Below, piece after piece: positions 42,920-53,578 of a DNA stretch of 64,000 nucleotides. Below the pieces are notes generated by a model. That model worked only from the letters and a program-made list of their open reading frames with translations. It searched no databases and was not told the origin of the DNA. The stretch lies in contig NC_049996.1 in assembly GCF_000003815.2 (NCBI RefSeq), positions 438,295 to 502,294 on the forward strand. Direction: 5' to 3'. The stretch comes from Branchiostoma floridae (taxonomy: Eukaryota; Chordata; Leptocardii; Amphioxiformes; Branchiostomatidae). The first letter of the stretch is position 1; each line of letters starts with the position of its first letter. Position numbers and translations under genes: made by a program.

Positions 42920-45398
42920 GCGGACATTTTGTCGTAGCGGCGTAGGAAGAAAGCTCCGTAGCTTTTTCACAACCCGAGGTGTCCCTTCTCTCTCCCCCCG
43001 ACAATTTTTTAAAAGAAATTGTACAGTTTTGTGACTGACCAAAGAGAATAGTTTTGTACATAAGTTTTAACGCTCGGTTGGTGGATTTGGTAGTGAGTGT
43101 GAAGTGTAGGTTAATTTAGTAAAATTGGACCATGGATAGACAATATATTATGAATTGCTTCTTAAAAATGTTGAATTCTTCTAAAATGTGCTGGTGTATT
43201 TGTCGTCAAGTGTAAAAAAAGACAAGTAAAACCCAGTAAAAAAGATAATTTGTTTTGACTGTATAGGAATAAGAGAGTGTGCAGAGACTATAGGAAGCCT
43301 CTGATTTTGTACATTTGCATTCATTGCAGTTGTTTCTTGGAAATGGTGTCTTCTTCAGGGAGCAAGGCCTGTTTAAATTGTGAAATGGCCGACTTGATGT
43401 CTTGGGAATACGTACATGTAAAGTGTCTGAATTTTAATAATTGAAGGTCATAAAGTATACGTCTTCGAGTTATTGTTATGGTCAACGAAGAAATTGTGAT
43501 GTTGATCGGCCTATATAGTGTCTGCCTGTACTTAGCACACAGAAGCTCTGAAGTTGAAATTTAGAACAAACACGGTTGTTAGGGTAAAGTCAGTGCTGCT
43601 GTGTCGCGAAAACAAAGTGCCATTCTCGATTTCTACGTCCTAGTCCGTAGGGTACATAGCGTAACAGTCACAGTGCCTTACTTAAACAGTGGACCAGGTA
43701 AAAGCAAAACGCACACGCTGACAACTTACTGACACATCCACCCTACAGCCCTTTTCTGTACCAGCTCAAATTCAGGACTCCAAGACTTCAAAACCAGAGG
43801 AAAGACAGACACAAACAAACAGAGTTGTTAAGGTAGTCCATATGGCCAAGAAGTGGACTTAACGCAGAGCAGGGCTTGACAAGTAATGTCCGGAGCACTT
43901 AGAATAGGCTGAAGAATTACAGCCAAAAGCCGTGATGCCTTTAAACCTTTCCATCGGTGCGCTGTATGTCATGGTCACTGTCAGCACTTTTGTACAAACA
44001 TCATTGTCAAGAAAGGAAAATGGCTTGTCACTTACATAGCTCACTGGCATCTTCACAGCGTATTGTCAAGTTTTTCATGAAAAAGATGGATTGTAAAGTC
44101 ATTGTCTGCACTCAAGAGCTACAGCAAAACTGCAAAAAGCCTGCATTTGGTAACAACATTTGTAAGACTATTAAGAAGACTGGAGAATATTTTGTATTTG
44201 CTACGAAGATTGTATATCTTTTTGGCAACGTCGCCTTTTGGATGTTAATCGTTAAAAGAAATTATGTGTTGATGAAGTATAGAAGAGCTCATGGGTTGAC
44301 TTCAAAGGACTTTGTCAAATTGTTGCTCGTAATGTATGTAAAAATGTACAAGTTGCATAATAAGCTATTTTCTATGTCAGTAACAACAGTATATTTTGTA
44401 CATTTGAACAGATGCATTTTGCACACCGTAACAACCCATCCCTTCCCCATAATAGAATGGTCCAAAGTTCAGTCTTTCTGTACACGAAGTGGACTGTCTT
44501 ATCATAGTTTTAGGGGAGGAAAAAAGGTTAATGTTTGTCTTCTCTGTGTTATTTCTGTGGTGGTGTAGTTTTGCTCCGAACTTCTCAGTTTTGTCAAGTT
44601 AGTAAAACTCAGTTCAGTACAAAATCCATGGCACATTACATGCATTCATTTTATTGTTATTAAAAACCATGGGACATATTTGTACAGATTATATTCTGAG
44701 TGGATATAGAGCATCATTGACACAGTATGATATAAGTTTGCGATTTTTCACAAATGCGAACAGAACCTGTACCTGCTTCTACATGTAATGTGCCATTGGT
44801 AACAATTCCTTCCATAGTGTACGATCTTTCACCCCCACTGTCAAATGTTGTAGTCCTGAATTCTGTGCATTGTCGTCTTCCACAGACTATACCATTTCTG
44901 AGATAGGGGTGTATACTGTTTTTTTCTGCTTCCTCACACTTGGGTTGAAAAGCAATAAGGAATCATATTTGCTTCAAAGTGTACGATGTAGCTCGCTCCC
45001 AAATGCCCTATTTATAGTTGTATATTTTGTAAATGAAAATTTTGTAGTATTTTCGTAGTTCTAGTGGCTAATAAGAATAATAATGATGAAGTCTTCTCAG
45101 ATAATACTGTTTGTAACACTTTGTGTATCGAAAANNNNNNNNNNNNNNNNNNNNNNNNNNNNNNNNNNNNNNNNNNNNNNNNNNNNNNNNNNNNNNNNNN
45201 NNNNNNNNNNNNNNNNNNNNNNNNNNNNNNNNNNAACTTAAAATCCCCCTGACCACCCCTGATATATTATGCCAGTAGAGCGGTCCATGATTTGGACTGT
45301 TAGATTTCGAGCGGGGGGTGGTCAGGCTGGTTTTATCAGTTGTGAGAAAACGTTACGACTAAAGCAGGAGAAACCACTAATAGATGTTGGACAATAAA
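42920..45398 (+). other. Frizzled 3' UTR and downstream sequence
   Basis: AT-rich, non-coding sequence after the TGA. An AATAAA is present at 45393-45398, beyond a 100-base assembly gap (45135-45234), but whether it ends this transcript is unknown. The 203-codon open frame at 43957-44568 has no family resemblance or coding bias. Confidence 0.35.
45135..45234. other. Assembly gap (100 N)
   Basis: Run of 100 Ns, a conventional fixed-length gap of unknown true size. Confidence 1.
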
Positions 45399-46441
45399 AG
45401 TTATACAAGAAGAATGCAAGACGCTGTCTCTTTTACGTTTATTTCTTTGTATCATACATATAAACCTGTACCTTCTAGTATAGTATAGTGACAAACTCTA
45501 CATGAGGACCAACATGCCATTGTGGCCATGTTTTTTGTTGTCCATAGATGTCTGCCATTGACTAGTATATAGTAATACAGGCATATAAATTCAGAGTCTG
45601 GTAAGTCCAGATGTTTGTAACCTAACTGACGAAAGACACCGGAGGCTGTCTGAAATGACTGACCATTTCCAAATTTTGTAACTGTTACCTCGTAAATCCT
45701 GTGTATTTTGGCCACCTGTCTACAGTGGTCATTTTCTTCCAGTGCTATGAGCAGTCATAGGTTTGACTGCACTGTGTCATGGTTTTAGATCAAACCCAAT
45801 ACATGGACATTTATTAGCTGTCAAAAACAAATTTTTACCCAATGGCTAAACCATTATGCCAAAAGGATCAGACCCGTGTCTTTTTGTCAGTTTGATGGCA
45901 CTTGAACCCCACTGTTACACTGTTCCCCATTTCTTTTTGAGATTCGTCCTCGAATCTCCTGAGTTCAATTTCCTTGTGTGGCACATCTTTAGCCTGTTAC
46001 TCACACCCCCTACGTATTACGCTAAATCAAGGAAGGCAATTACGCTAAATTTGGTCGCCTCGCTAGGATTTACGTAGATAAGATGGTTTTCCCTACGAAT
46101 TACGGGAAATAAAATAGGCTTCCTACGCCTTACGTAAAAGAGCATGCAGACCCTCAGAGAAGGTGCATGCAGGCAGGCCCACAGAAGAACCCTCTCCATC
46201 ATCCCAGGCTTGTTTTCCCAGCAAACATGACCTGGATGTGACTCAGGGGCAGGGACCTGTGGAATTCCTCAGTGGCAGGAGTGGCCAGCCAGGGCACTGG
46301 AGCAAGTCATCTTCATCAACGTTTAGTTTTCCTTTATCAGGCCACTCCAAGTTGGTTTCTTGTTTGGGGATTTTGTGCAGCAAATCTAATGGGCAAGGGG
46401 GACAATGCTAACCTTCATCAGGCCTTCCTATGGGGGTGCAG
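45399..46441. other. Intergenic sequence with TACG-rich repeat
   Basis: No gene seen. Between about 46010 and 46135 related CTACGnnTTACG blocks recur five times (CTACGTATTACGCTAAAT, CTACGAATTACGGGAAAT, CTACGCCTTACGTAAAAG and variants). Confidence 0.5.
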
Positions 46442-46771
46442 CAGGGCTTTAGCCAGCTCGAATTTTTTTTCCGTCAGCCAATTACAATCATCGTGAAAAC
46501 CGCGAAAATTAATTAGAAGGACTGTACTGAGACCTTGAAAAACGGGTTTTAATGAGATTATCGTATGCGAAAGGGCGCCAACACATATTGTCAACAATCA
46601 TAACAATAGCAAAACAAACAGTGTGTGGCTTTTACGGCCGTGGACGGCGTCCCCAAGCCGCCTGTAGCTTCCAACAAGGATTTTTGTCCTTCAAGGTTGA
46701 CGGATTGGTTTTAAAATTTTTCCGTCAGACGCAGCAAATCGACGGAAAAATGGACGCTGGCTAGAACCCTG
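46442..46771 (+). mobile_element. hAT-type MITE, second intact copy
   Basis: A 330-bp element nearly identical to the one at 1301, with ends CAGGGCTTTAGCCAGC and GCTGGCTAGAACCCTG. GGGTGCAG is duplicated at 46434-46441 and 46772-46779. The high similarity and intact duplications of both copies point to recent movement. Confidence 0.88.
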
Positions 46772-46779
46772 GGGTGCAG

Positions 46780-47179
46780 GGATAATAGAATTCTAGAAAA
46801 CAAGTTGGGAAATTGGTCAGGGGAGTCAGTCCACGTTAGGATCATGTTTCCTCTCTCGAGTTGCTGACCAAATCATCTGGTAGCAAAACTCCCCAGGTAA
46901 ATTATTCTCTCTATAACAGCCAGTGTAGTCTGGTAGAGACTAAGAAAATGTAAAGATGAACAAAAATAACACACACAGACAACATGTTAACCTTTTAAAG
47001 ACTGAGTAATATGGAAGCTAAATGCATTCAATGTATAGTACATACATGTAACAGAAGATAGAACAAGAATTTTTGTGGTGGTTTTGAGTTTGTGGTCAAG
47101 AGGTCCCTGAAAAAAGCACCACATGTAAAGTTTTATGTTCACTATATAATAAAATACACCTGTATACAGATACATACAG
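46780..47179. other. Intergenic sequence
   Basis: About 400 bases between the hAT-type MITE and the mariner remnant with nothing recognisable. Confidence 0.5.
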
Positions 47180-47399
47180 TACGAGGGGCATTCAATAAGT
47201 AATGTCCCTGACCCATTTCCCATAGCAGGAGATTAATGAAACTTGGCACAGTTATTAGTCTTTCTCTTCATAGGAACCACCCAGAGTTTTGCATTTCTCC
47301 CATCATTTGATGTAGCTCTGGACACCGTTCTTGTAGGACATCCCAGGTTGGTCCTCCGACAGATGCCTCAATACAGGTATATCCGAAGACCGTGGATTG

Positions 47400-47580
47400 A
47401 TGAATTCCACAGCTGTGATATTCATCACTTAGATGATGAATTCCACAGCTGTGAAAATGATGAATTCCACAGCTGTGATATTCATCACTTAGATGATGAA
47501 TTCCACAGCTGTGAAAATGATGAATTCCACAGCTGTGATATTCATCACTTAGATGATGAGTTCCACAGCTATGGAATTAA
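47400..47580. repeat. 60-bp tandem repeat at the left arm tip
   Basis: Three nearly identical 60-bp units each contain two GAATTCCACAGCTGTG blocks separated by ATTCATCACTTAGATGAT. CACAGCTGTG is a perfect palindrome. The right arm tip (52690-52800) has the same blocks inverted. Confidence 0.9.
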
Positions 47581-47584
47581 TCAA

Positions 47585-48790
47585 TAGTGCTGTGGGATTC
47601 ATCGATCTACTGATGAATCCAACGCCACTTCCGTCCCTAATACTGACGATCGGCCGTGGGATTCATCGATCTACTGATGAACCCAACGCCACTTCTGTCC
47701 CTAATACTGGCGATCGGCCGTGGGATTCATCGATCTACTGATGAATCCAACGCCACTTCCGTCCCTTATACTGGCGATCGGCCGTGAGATTCATCGATCT
47801 ACTGATGAATCCAACGCCACTTCCGCCCCTTATACTGGCGATCGGCCGTGGGATTCATCGATCTACTGATGAACCCAACGCCACTTCCGTCCCTTATACT
47901 GGCGATCGGCCGTGGGATTCATCGATCTACTGATGAACCCAACGCCACTTCCATCTGTAATACTGGCGATCGGCCGTGGGATTCATCGATCTACTGATGA
48001 AACCAACGCCACTTCTGTCCCTAATACTGGCGATCGGCCGTGGGATTCATCGATCTACTGATGAACCCAACGCCACTTCTGTCCCTAATACTGGCGATCG
48101 GCCGTGAGATTCATCGATCTACTGATGAATCCAACGCCACTTCCGCCCCTTATACTGGCGATCGGCCGTGGGATTCATCGATCTACTGATGAACCCAACG
48201 CCACTTCCGTCCCTTATACTGGCGATCGGCCGTGGGATTCATCGATCTACTGATGAACCCAACGCCACTTCCGTCCCTTATACTGGCGATCGGCCGTGAG
48301 ATTCATCGATCTACTGATGAACCCAACGCCACTTCCGTCCCTAATACTGGCGATCGGCCGTGGGATTCATCGATCTACTGATGAATCCAACGCCACTTCC
48401 GTCCCTTATACTGGCGATCGGCCGTGAGATTCATCGATCTACTGATGAATCCAACGCCACTTCCGTCCCTAATACTGGCGATCGGCCGTGGGATTCATCG
48501 ATCTACTGATGAATCCAACGCCACTTCCGTCCCTTATACTGGCGATCGGCCGTGAGATTCATCGATCTACTGATGAATCCAACGCCACTTCCGTCCCTAA
48601 TACTGGCGATCGGCCGTGAGATTCATCGATCTACTGATGAATCCAACGCCACTTCCGTCCCTAATACCGGCGATCGGCCGTGGGATTCATCGATCTACTG
48701 ATGAATCCAACGCCACTTCCGTCCCTTATACTGGCGATCGGCCGTGGGATTCATCGATCTACTGATGAATCCAACGTCCATTCTGTCACT
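47585..48790 (+). repeat. 64-bp satellite, left arm (about 19 copies)
   Basis: Tandem units of 64 bp containing GGGATTCATCGATCTACTGA, CCAACGCCACTTCCGTCC and TGGCGATCGGCCGT. Copies differ mainly at a few recurrent sites (CCCTTATAC or CCCTAATAC; GTGGGAT or GTGAGAT). ATTCATC and GATGAAT within each unit can pair around an 8-nt loop. Confidence 0.95.
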
Positions 48791-49599
48791 AATACTATAA
48801 AACCTTTGGTCGTCGGATTCATCTATGTAATGATAAAATCTACTGTCTATGGCAGTGCGGATGCTTCTACAGAGAGCTTTGTAATATTTCTTGTACTATT
48901 CTTTGTTGTGGGACTCACAAATTCTAGCACTTATCGACAGCTGAATGAGCAAGAAAAAAAGTGTACTGAGAACTTTGCATTTATTGGTCACATATTCATA
49001 TTAGCACACATTTGAATAAAGTTACAATCAATCATCAAACCAATGATCATCTGGAAATTCCTGCAAGGAAGATTTTTTTTGCTGATTTTGGAGTTTTGCG
49101 CTTCGAGGCATAAACATTTCAACTTGTAATTCAAATGAATTGCTAACCATGTTGTGAGCTGTCCAGTACAGTATAATTGATATAAATCTTTATCTGCATG
49201 TTTTTTTTCTGTTTGATTACATGTATAACACACTATTTACATTGACTCCCGCAAAAAAGCCACTTGGCTGACACATGTAACAATGTCGCTGTTTCCTAGA
49301 ATAATATTGATTGTTTATTTGCAAAATAATACTCCTGAGGGCCTGCAGGACCCACCTGTTACCAAGTAATTAATGGCTGGATAGCTTTTCCTAGGTAATA
49401 ACATTCCAAACATTACCGTGGCGTGAACTAGCATTCCTGTGGACACATTCCTGTACAAATGGAGCTGACAAATGCTAGAATTGCACACAATACTAATTAG
49501 TAATAGAGTTGCACTGCTCCTGTTGCGTGACCAATAACAAAAGTTGCACAATATACACAAAACACCCTGCACTTACAGTCATCAATATGTAGTGATAAT

Positions 49600-49680
49600 A
49601 TCCACGGGCATTCCGTCGCTAATACTGACAATTGACTGTGGACTTTATCAATATGTTGTGATGAAGTCGAACGCAGCGTA
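49600..49680 (+). repeat. Isolated decayed satellite unit
   Basis: ATTCCGTCGCTAATACTGAC, followed by TTGACTGTGGACTTTATCAATA, follows the 64-bp unit at about three of four positions. It lies outside the arrays, in the left half of the foldback-like element. Confidence 0.55.
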
Positions 49681-49963
49681 GAAAGAAAAAAATCACTCAA
49701 ATCTTTAATACCACCCGCTACCGCAATGACTGATGGGATAGCTTGTGTTCCATTTTGTTCCTTTGTTTTCAGTCACATGCTGAAGATTTTTGTTCAGCAT
49801 GTGACATGGGGTGCACTGGAAGAGTAAATTCTTGCACTGGGAATTTTGGGCTAAAGTGTCATTAGTAGAAGTGACTTTTAAAGAAAAGTGTTCCATTTTT
49901 GCACATGGGTGATTTTGGAATAGTCTATTGTTGCATGGGGAGGGAGATGGCTGAAATATGCTG

Positions 49964-50133
49964 TACTGTAAATGCAGAAACGTTCTCGGTGGATTAAATG
50001 AACTTCGCGGTTTTCACGGCGGCCACTTCACTGCGAACTTAAAACCGCCGCGAACATTTTTCCATAACAGTAAGAGACTATAGTGCATGTTGCTACAGTG
50101 AAATAAAAAACACCGCAAAAAGTCCATGTTATC
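49964..50133. mobile_element. TACTGTAAATGCA MITE, copy 6
   Basis: Left end TACTGTAAATGCAGAAACG and the CGGTGG/AACTTAAAACCGCC body are clear; the right end is lost. It lies in the core of the foldback-like element and so is younger than that core. Confidence 0.65.
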
Positions 50134-50229
50134 TGTTGATATGATAAATTTTTCAGGCCATTCTTGAGCAGCATGTTGAGTAAAGTCTTTATTTGGCTCC
50201 CTATTATCAACAAAATTGTTTAAAGTTTT

Positions 50230-50656
50230 NNNNNNNNNNNNNNNNNNNNNNNNNNNNNNNNNNNNNNNNNNNNNNNNNNNNNNNNNNNNNNNNNNNNNNN
50301 NNNNNNNNNNNNNNNNNNNNNNNNNNNNNNNNNNNNNNNNNNNNNNNNNNNNNNNNNNNNNNNNNNNNNNNNNNNNNNNNNNNNNNNNNNNNNNNNNNNN
50401 NNNNNNNNNNNNNNNNNNNNNNNNNNNNNNNNNNNNNNNNNNNNNNNNNNNNNNNNNNNNNNNNNNNNNNNNNNNNNNNNNNNNNNNNNNNNNNNNNNNN
50501 NNNNNNNNNNNNNNNNNNNNNNNNNNNNNNNNNNNNNNNNNNNNNNNNNNNNNNNNNNNNNNNNNNNNNNNNNNNNNNNNNNNNNNNNNNNNNNNNNNNN
50601 NNNNNNNNNNNNNNNNNNNNNNNNNNNNNNNNNNNNNNNNNNNNNNNNNNNNNNNN
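50230..50656. other. Assembly gap (427 N)
   Basis: Run of 427 Ns in the core of the foldback-like element; foldback repeats commonly defeat assembly. Confidence 1.
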
Positions 50657-51835
50657 CAGTAAACTTTTGTAAGATTTTTTTTATATCGGAGGATCCTGTA
50701 ATGCCTCTGTAAATTTGAGTTTGGAGTTATCATCCCAAATGTACTTAGTTGGTAATGGGTTTGTTGGGGCTTTAGCTTGTTTTACATAAGGTGAATAGTT
50801 AGTTGAGATAGAGCATCAATTAAACAGTAGTCTGTTGGTTTAGTATTGTTTGTGATTGATTGAAAAACAAAGGAGCATTGGTCAAAACAAGTCATAATCC
50901 CTTACCACCCAAGCCACAAAGCACAACATTGGGAAGCAGTGAAATTTTCTTGCATACAGTCTGTTGGTTTAGTATTGTTTGTGAGTGATTGAAAAACAAG
51001 CTTGGCCTTTTCTGGCTGGGAAAGTTCGTCTTGTCATTGAAGGGAAACTTGAGAATTCTCACCTACCTGTATAGGCCCAATTTCTGACAAGAAAGACTTC
51101 AGACAGTGTAACGATCTCAATCGTTGAATTATTGAGAGAGTTTATTTTAGCAATAGAAGGGAGAGTTGAATCCAATGAGCTTTTATAAAACTTTAAAAGC
51201 TTTTATAAAAGCTCCTTGCTAGAAAAACCTCACGGCCCACTGAATAATATCAACATACGTGTGGCTTCTTTGCTGCGTGGGACACTTTAGTGATCATGGG
51301 ACCCCGGGACTAAATGGGCAGCCATAAGCATATCGTTAGTTTATTTACGCATTTTGATCGCAAGGTATACTAGTGCCCAAAATTTTAATAGCATATAACG
51401 ACAAGAATGGTGTCGCTTATATCTTTTCGATGATAAAACTGTCCTAATTAGTCTACCATCGATATTTCAAAACAGGGCTAATCTGCTACACATATTGAAT
51501 TCCTAATTTACCATATTGTTCGCTACTTTTGAGTAACATATGTCTGCATATTAAGAGGGAATTTCGTTTGTGAACAAAAATCTTCAGCATGTGACTGAAA
51601 ACAAAGGAACAAAATGGCACCCAAGCTATCCCATCAGTCATTGCGGTAGTGGGTGGTATTAAAGATTTGAGTGATTTTTATGTATGTGTATGTAAGTTTT
51701 AAATTTTAGAAATGATTCCGGCCATGCAATTCATCAAGCCTCTGTTAAATCCATCCCTGTGGAGAGACTAAAAATTAAAAAAATTGATGACATAGAGATC
51801 ATTAATTAACCTAAGTAGTAAAATCCAAGACTGTA

Positions 51836-52690
51836 TCGATGAATCCCACGGCCGATCGCCAGTATTAGGGACAGAAGTGGCGTTGGATTCATCAGTAGAT
51901 CGATGAATCCCACGGCCGATCGCGAGGATTAGGGACGGAAGTGGCGTTGGATTCATCAGTAGATCGATGAATCCCACGGCCGATCGCCAGTATTAGGGAC
52001 GGAAGTGGCGTTGGATTCATCAGTAGATCGATGAATCCCACGGCCGATCGCCAGTATTAGGGACGGAAGTGGCGTTGGATTCATCAGTAGATCGATGAAT
52101 CCCACGGCCGATCGCCAGTATTAGGGACGGAAGTGGCGTTGGATTCATCAGTAGATCGATGAATCTCACGGCCGATCGCCAGTATAAGGGACGGAATTGC
52201 GCGGAAGTGGCGTTGGATTCATCAGTAGATCGATGAATCCCACGGCCGATCGCCAGGATAAGGGGCGGAAGTGGCGTTGGATTCATCAGTAGATCGATGA
52301 ATCCCACGGCCGATCGCCAGTATAAGGGGCGGAAGTGGCGTTGGATTCATCAGTAGATCGATGAATCCCACGGCCGATCGCCAGTATAAGGGGCGGAAGT
52401 GGCGTTGGATTCATCAGTAGATCGATGAATCCCACGGCCGATCGCCAGTATTAGGGACGGAAGTGGCGTTGGATTCATCAGTAGATCGATGAATCTCACG
52501 GCCGATCGCCAGTATAAGGGGCGGAAGTGGCGTTGGATTCATCAGTAGATCGATGAATCCCACGGCCGATCGCCAGTATAAGGGACGGAAGTGGCGTTGG
52601 ATTCATCAGTAGATCGATGAATCCCACGGCCGATCGCCAGTATAAGGGACGGAAGTGGCGTTGGATTCATCAGTAGATCGATGAATCTCA
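51836..52690 (-). repeat. 64-bp satellite, right arm (about 13 copies)
   Basis: Same 64-bp unit in reverse orientation (GATGAATCCCACGGCCGATC, GGACGGAAGTGGCGTTGG). The variant positions are the same as in the left arm. One unit near 52190-52210 carries a short extra insert. Confidence 0.95.
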
Positions 52691-53578
52691 CAGCACTATT
52701 GATGATTCCACAGCTGTGGAATTCATCATCTGATGAATATCACAGCTGTGGAATTCATCATCTAAGTGATGAATATCACAGCTGTGGAATTCATCAATCC
52801 ACGGTCTTCAGATATAGCTCCTCAATAATGGCAGAAGAGGGACGACCAGGTCTGGGAGCTGTTTCCACAGACTTCCGACCTTGTTTGAATTCAGGATGCC
52901 AGCGTTTTACAAGGTCATATGATGGGGCGTCATCACCATAAGTTTTTTTCATTTCATCAAAAGTCCCCTTTGGTGTGCGTCCTTTCAAATACAAAAACCG
53001 GATCACTGCGCGACACTCAACTTGCTCCATTTCACACCTGGTCCATTTCACACCTGACTCAGTTCAAACACCAGTAAATCAGTAACCACAATTATTTCAG
53101 AGCTGTTTTTTGCAACATAACCCATAGAGATATGACTCATTACACATGCAAAATTTCATCTAGATCAGACAACTGGAAGTGGGTCAGGGACATTACTTAT
53201 TGAATGCCCCTCGTAGGTAGCTACATAGCATGTCTGTCTCCAGGATCTGTCCTTCTATCCTGAGACCGAAATTTGCTTGTTGGGATGGACAAAATTCCAC
53301 CATATCTGTCCCAAAAATCTGAACTTCAGATAACATGTTACATGAAATTGATCAAAATATGTTTTCATCAGCCTAAAATGGAAGATTTTACAAGGAAAAT
53401 TAACAACATTGGCTCCCAAAAAATGGGAGGGGCGAAAAAAATTCAAGCTGGAAACAGCCCTGGTACATAAATAGGCAATCTTCTATCTCATTGACACCCT
53501 TCTTCATGTTTTTCTTCACTATTAGTGTTAGGAACTGCTGAGCACAGAAAGTATATGGATCAAAAGCGTCCTCTTTTA

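Larger units (their letters stand above)
47374..52819. mobile_element. Foldback-like element with satellite-filled inverted arms
   Basis: A 5.4-kb element bounded by CCTCAATA at 47366-47373 and 52820-52827, an 8-bp target duplication inside the mariner remnant. Its ends are inverted (TATATCCGAAGACCGTGG at left, CCACGGTCTTCAGATATA at right), followed in each arm by CACAGCTGTG blocks and then a 64-bp tandem satellite. Inner parts of the arms also match inverted (49690-49800 against 51575-51685). The core includes a TACTGTAAATGCA MITE and a 427-base gap. No transposase is readable. The layout resembles foldback (Drosophila FB, sea urchin TU) elements. Confidence 0.75.
47182..53213 (-). mobile_element. 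Mariner-like transposon remnant carrying a nested insertion
   Basis: Terminal inverted repeats start CGAGGGGCATTCAATAAGT and continue through AATGTCCCTGACCCA; both ends are flanked by TA (47180-47181, 53214-53215). A minus-strand frame from about 53030 to 52828 encodes the N-terminal helix-turn-helix of a mariner transposase (EQVECRAVIRFLYLKGRTPK, KRWHPEFKQGRKSVETAPRP, GRPSSAI). Only about 190 bases of the other end remain left of the insert, so the copy is internally deleted. The insertion at 47374-52819 splits it. Confidence 0.82.

Noticed and set aside
43957..44568. 203-codon open frame downstream of Frizzled
   Set aside because: AT-rich, no recognisable domain, no splice or promoter context, and lies in the likely 3' UTR. 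Long open frames arise by chance here.
47243..47587. Repetitive open frame (DEFHSCDIHHLD units) as a protein gene
   Set aside because: It is a by-product of the 60-bp tandem repeat being a multiple of 3; no other coding evidence.
50014..50733. Frames spanning the N run
   Set aside because: They consist mostly of unknown bases across an assembly gap.
47585..52690. CRISPR array suggested by regular repeats
   Set aside because: The 64-bp units are directly tandem with no unique spacers, in a eukaryotic genome; they are satellite DNA.
52794..53051. A host gene with a helix-turn-helix domain (SETMAR-like fusion)
   Set aside because: The frame starts inside a mariner terminal repeat pair, is truncated by the insertion, and has no SET domain or host exon attached.
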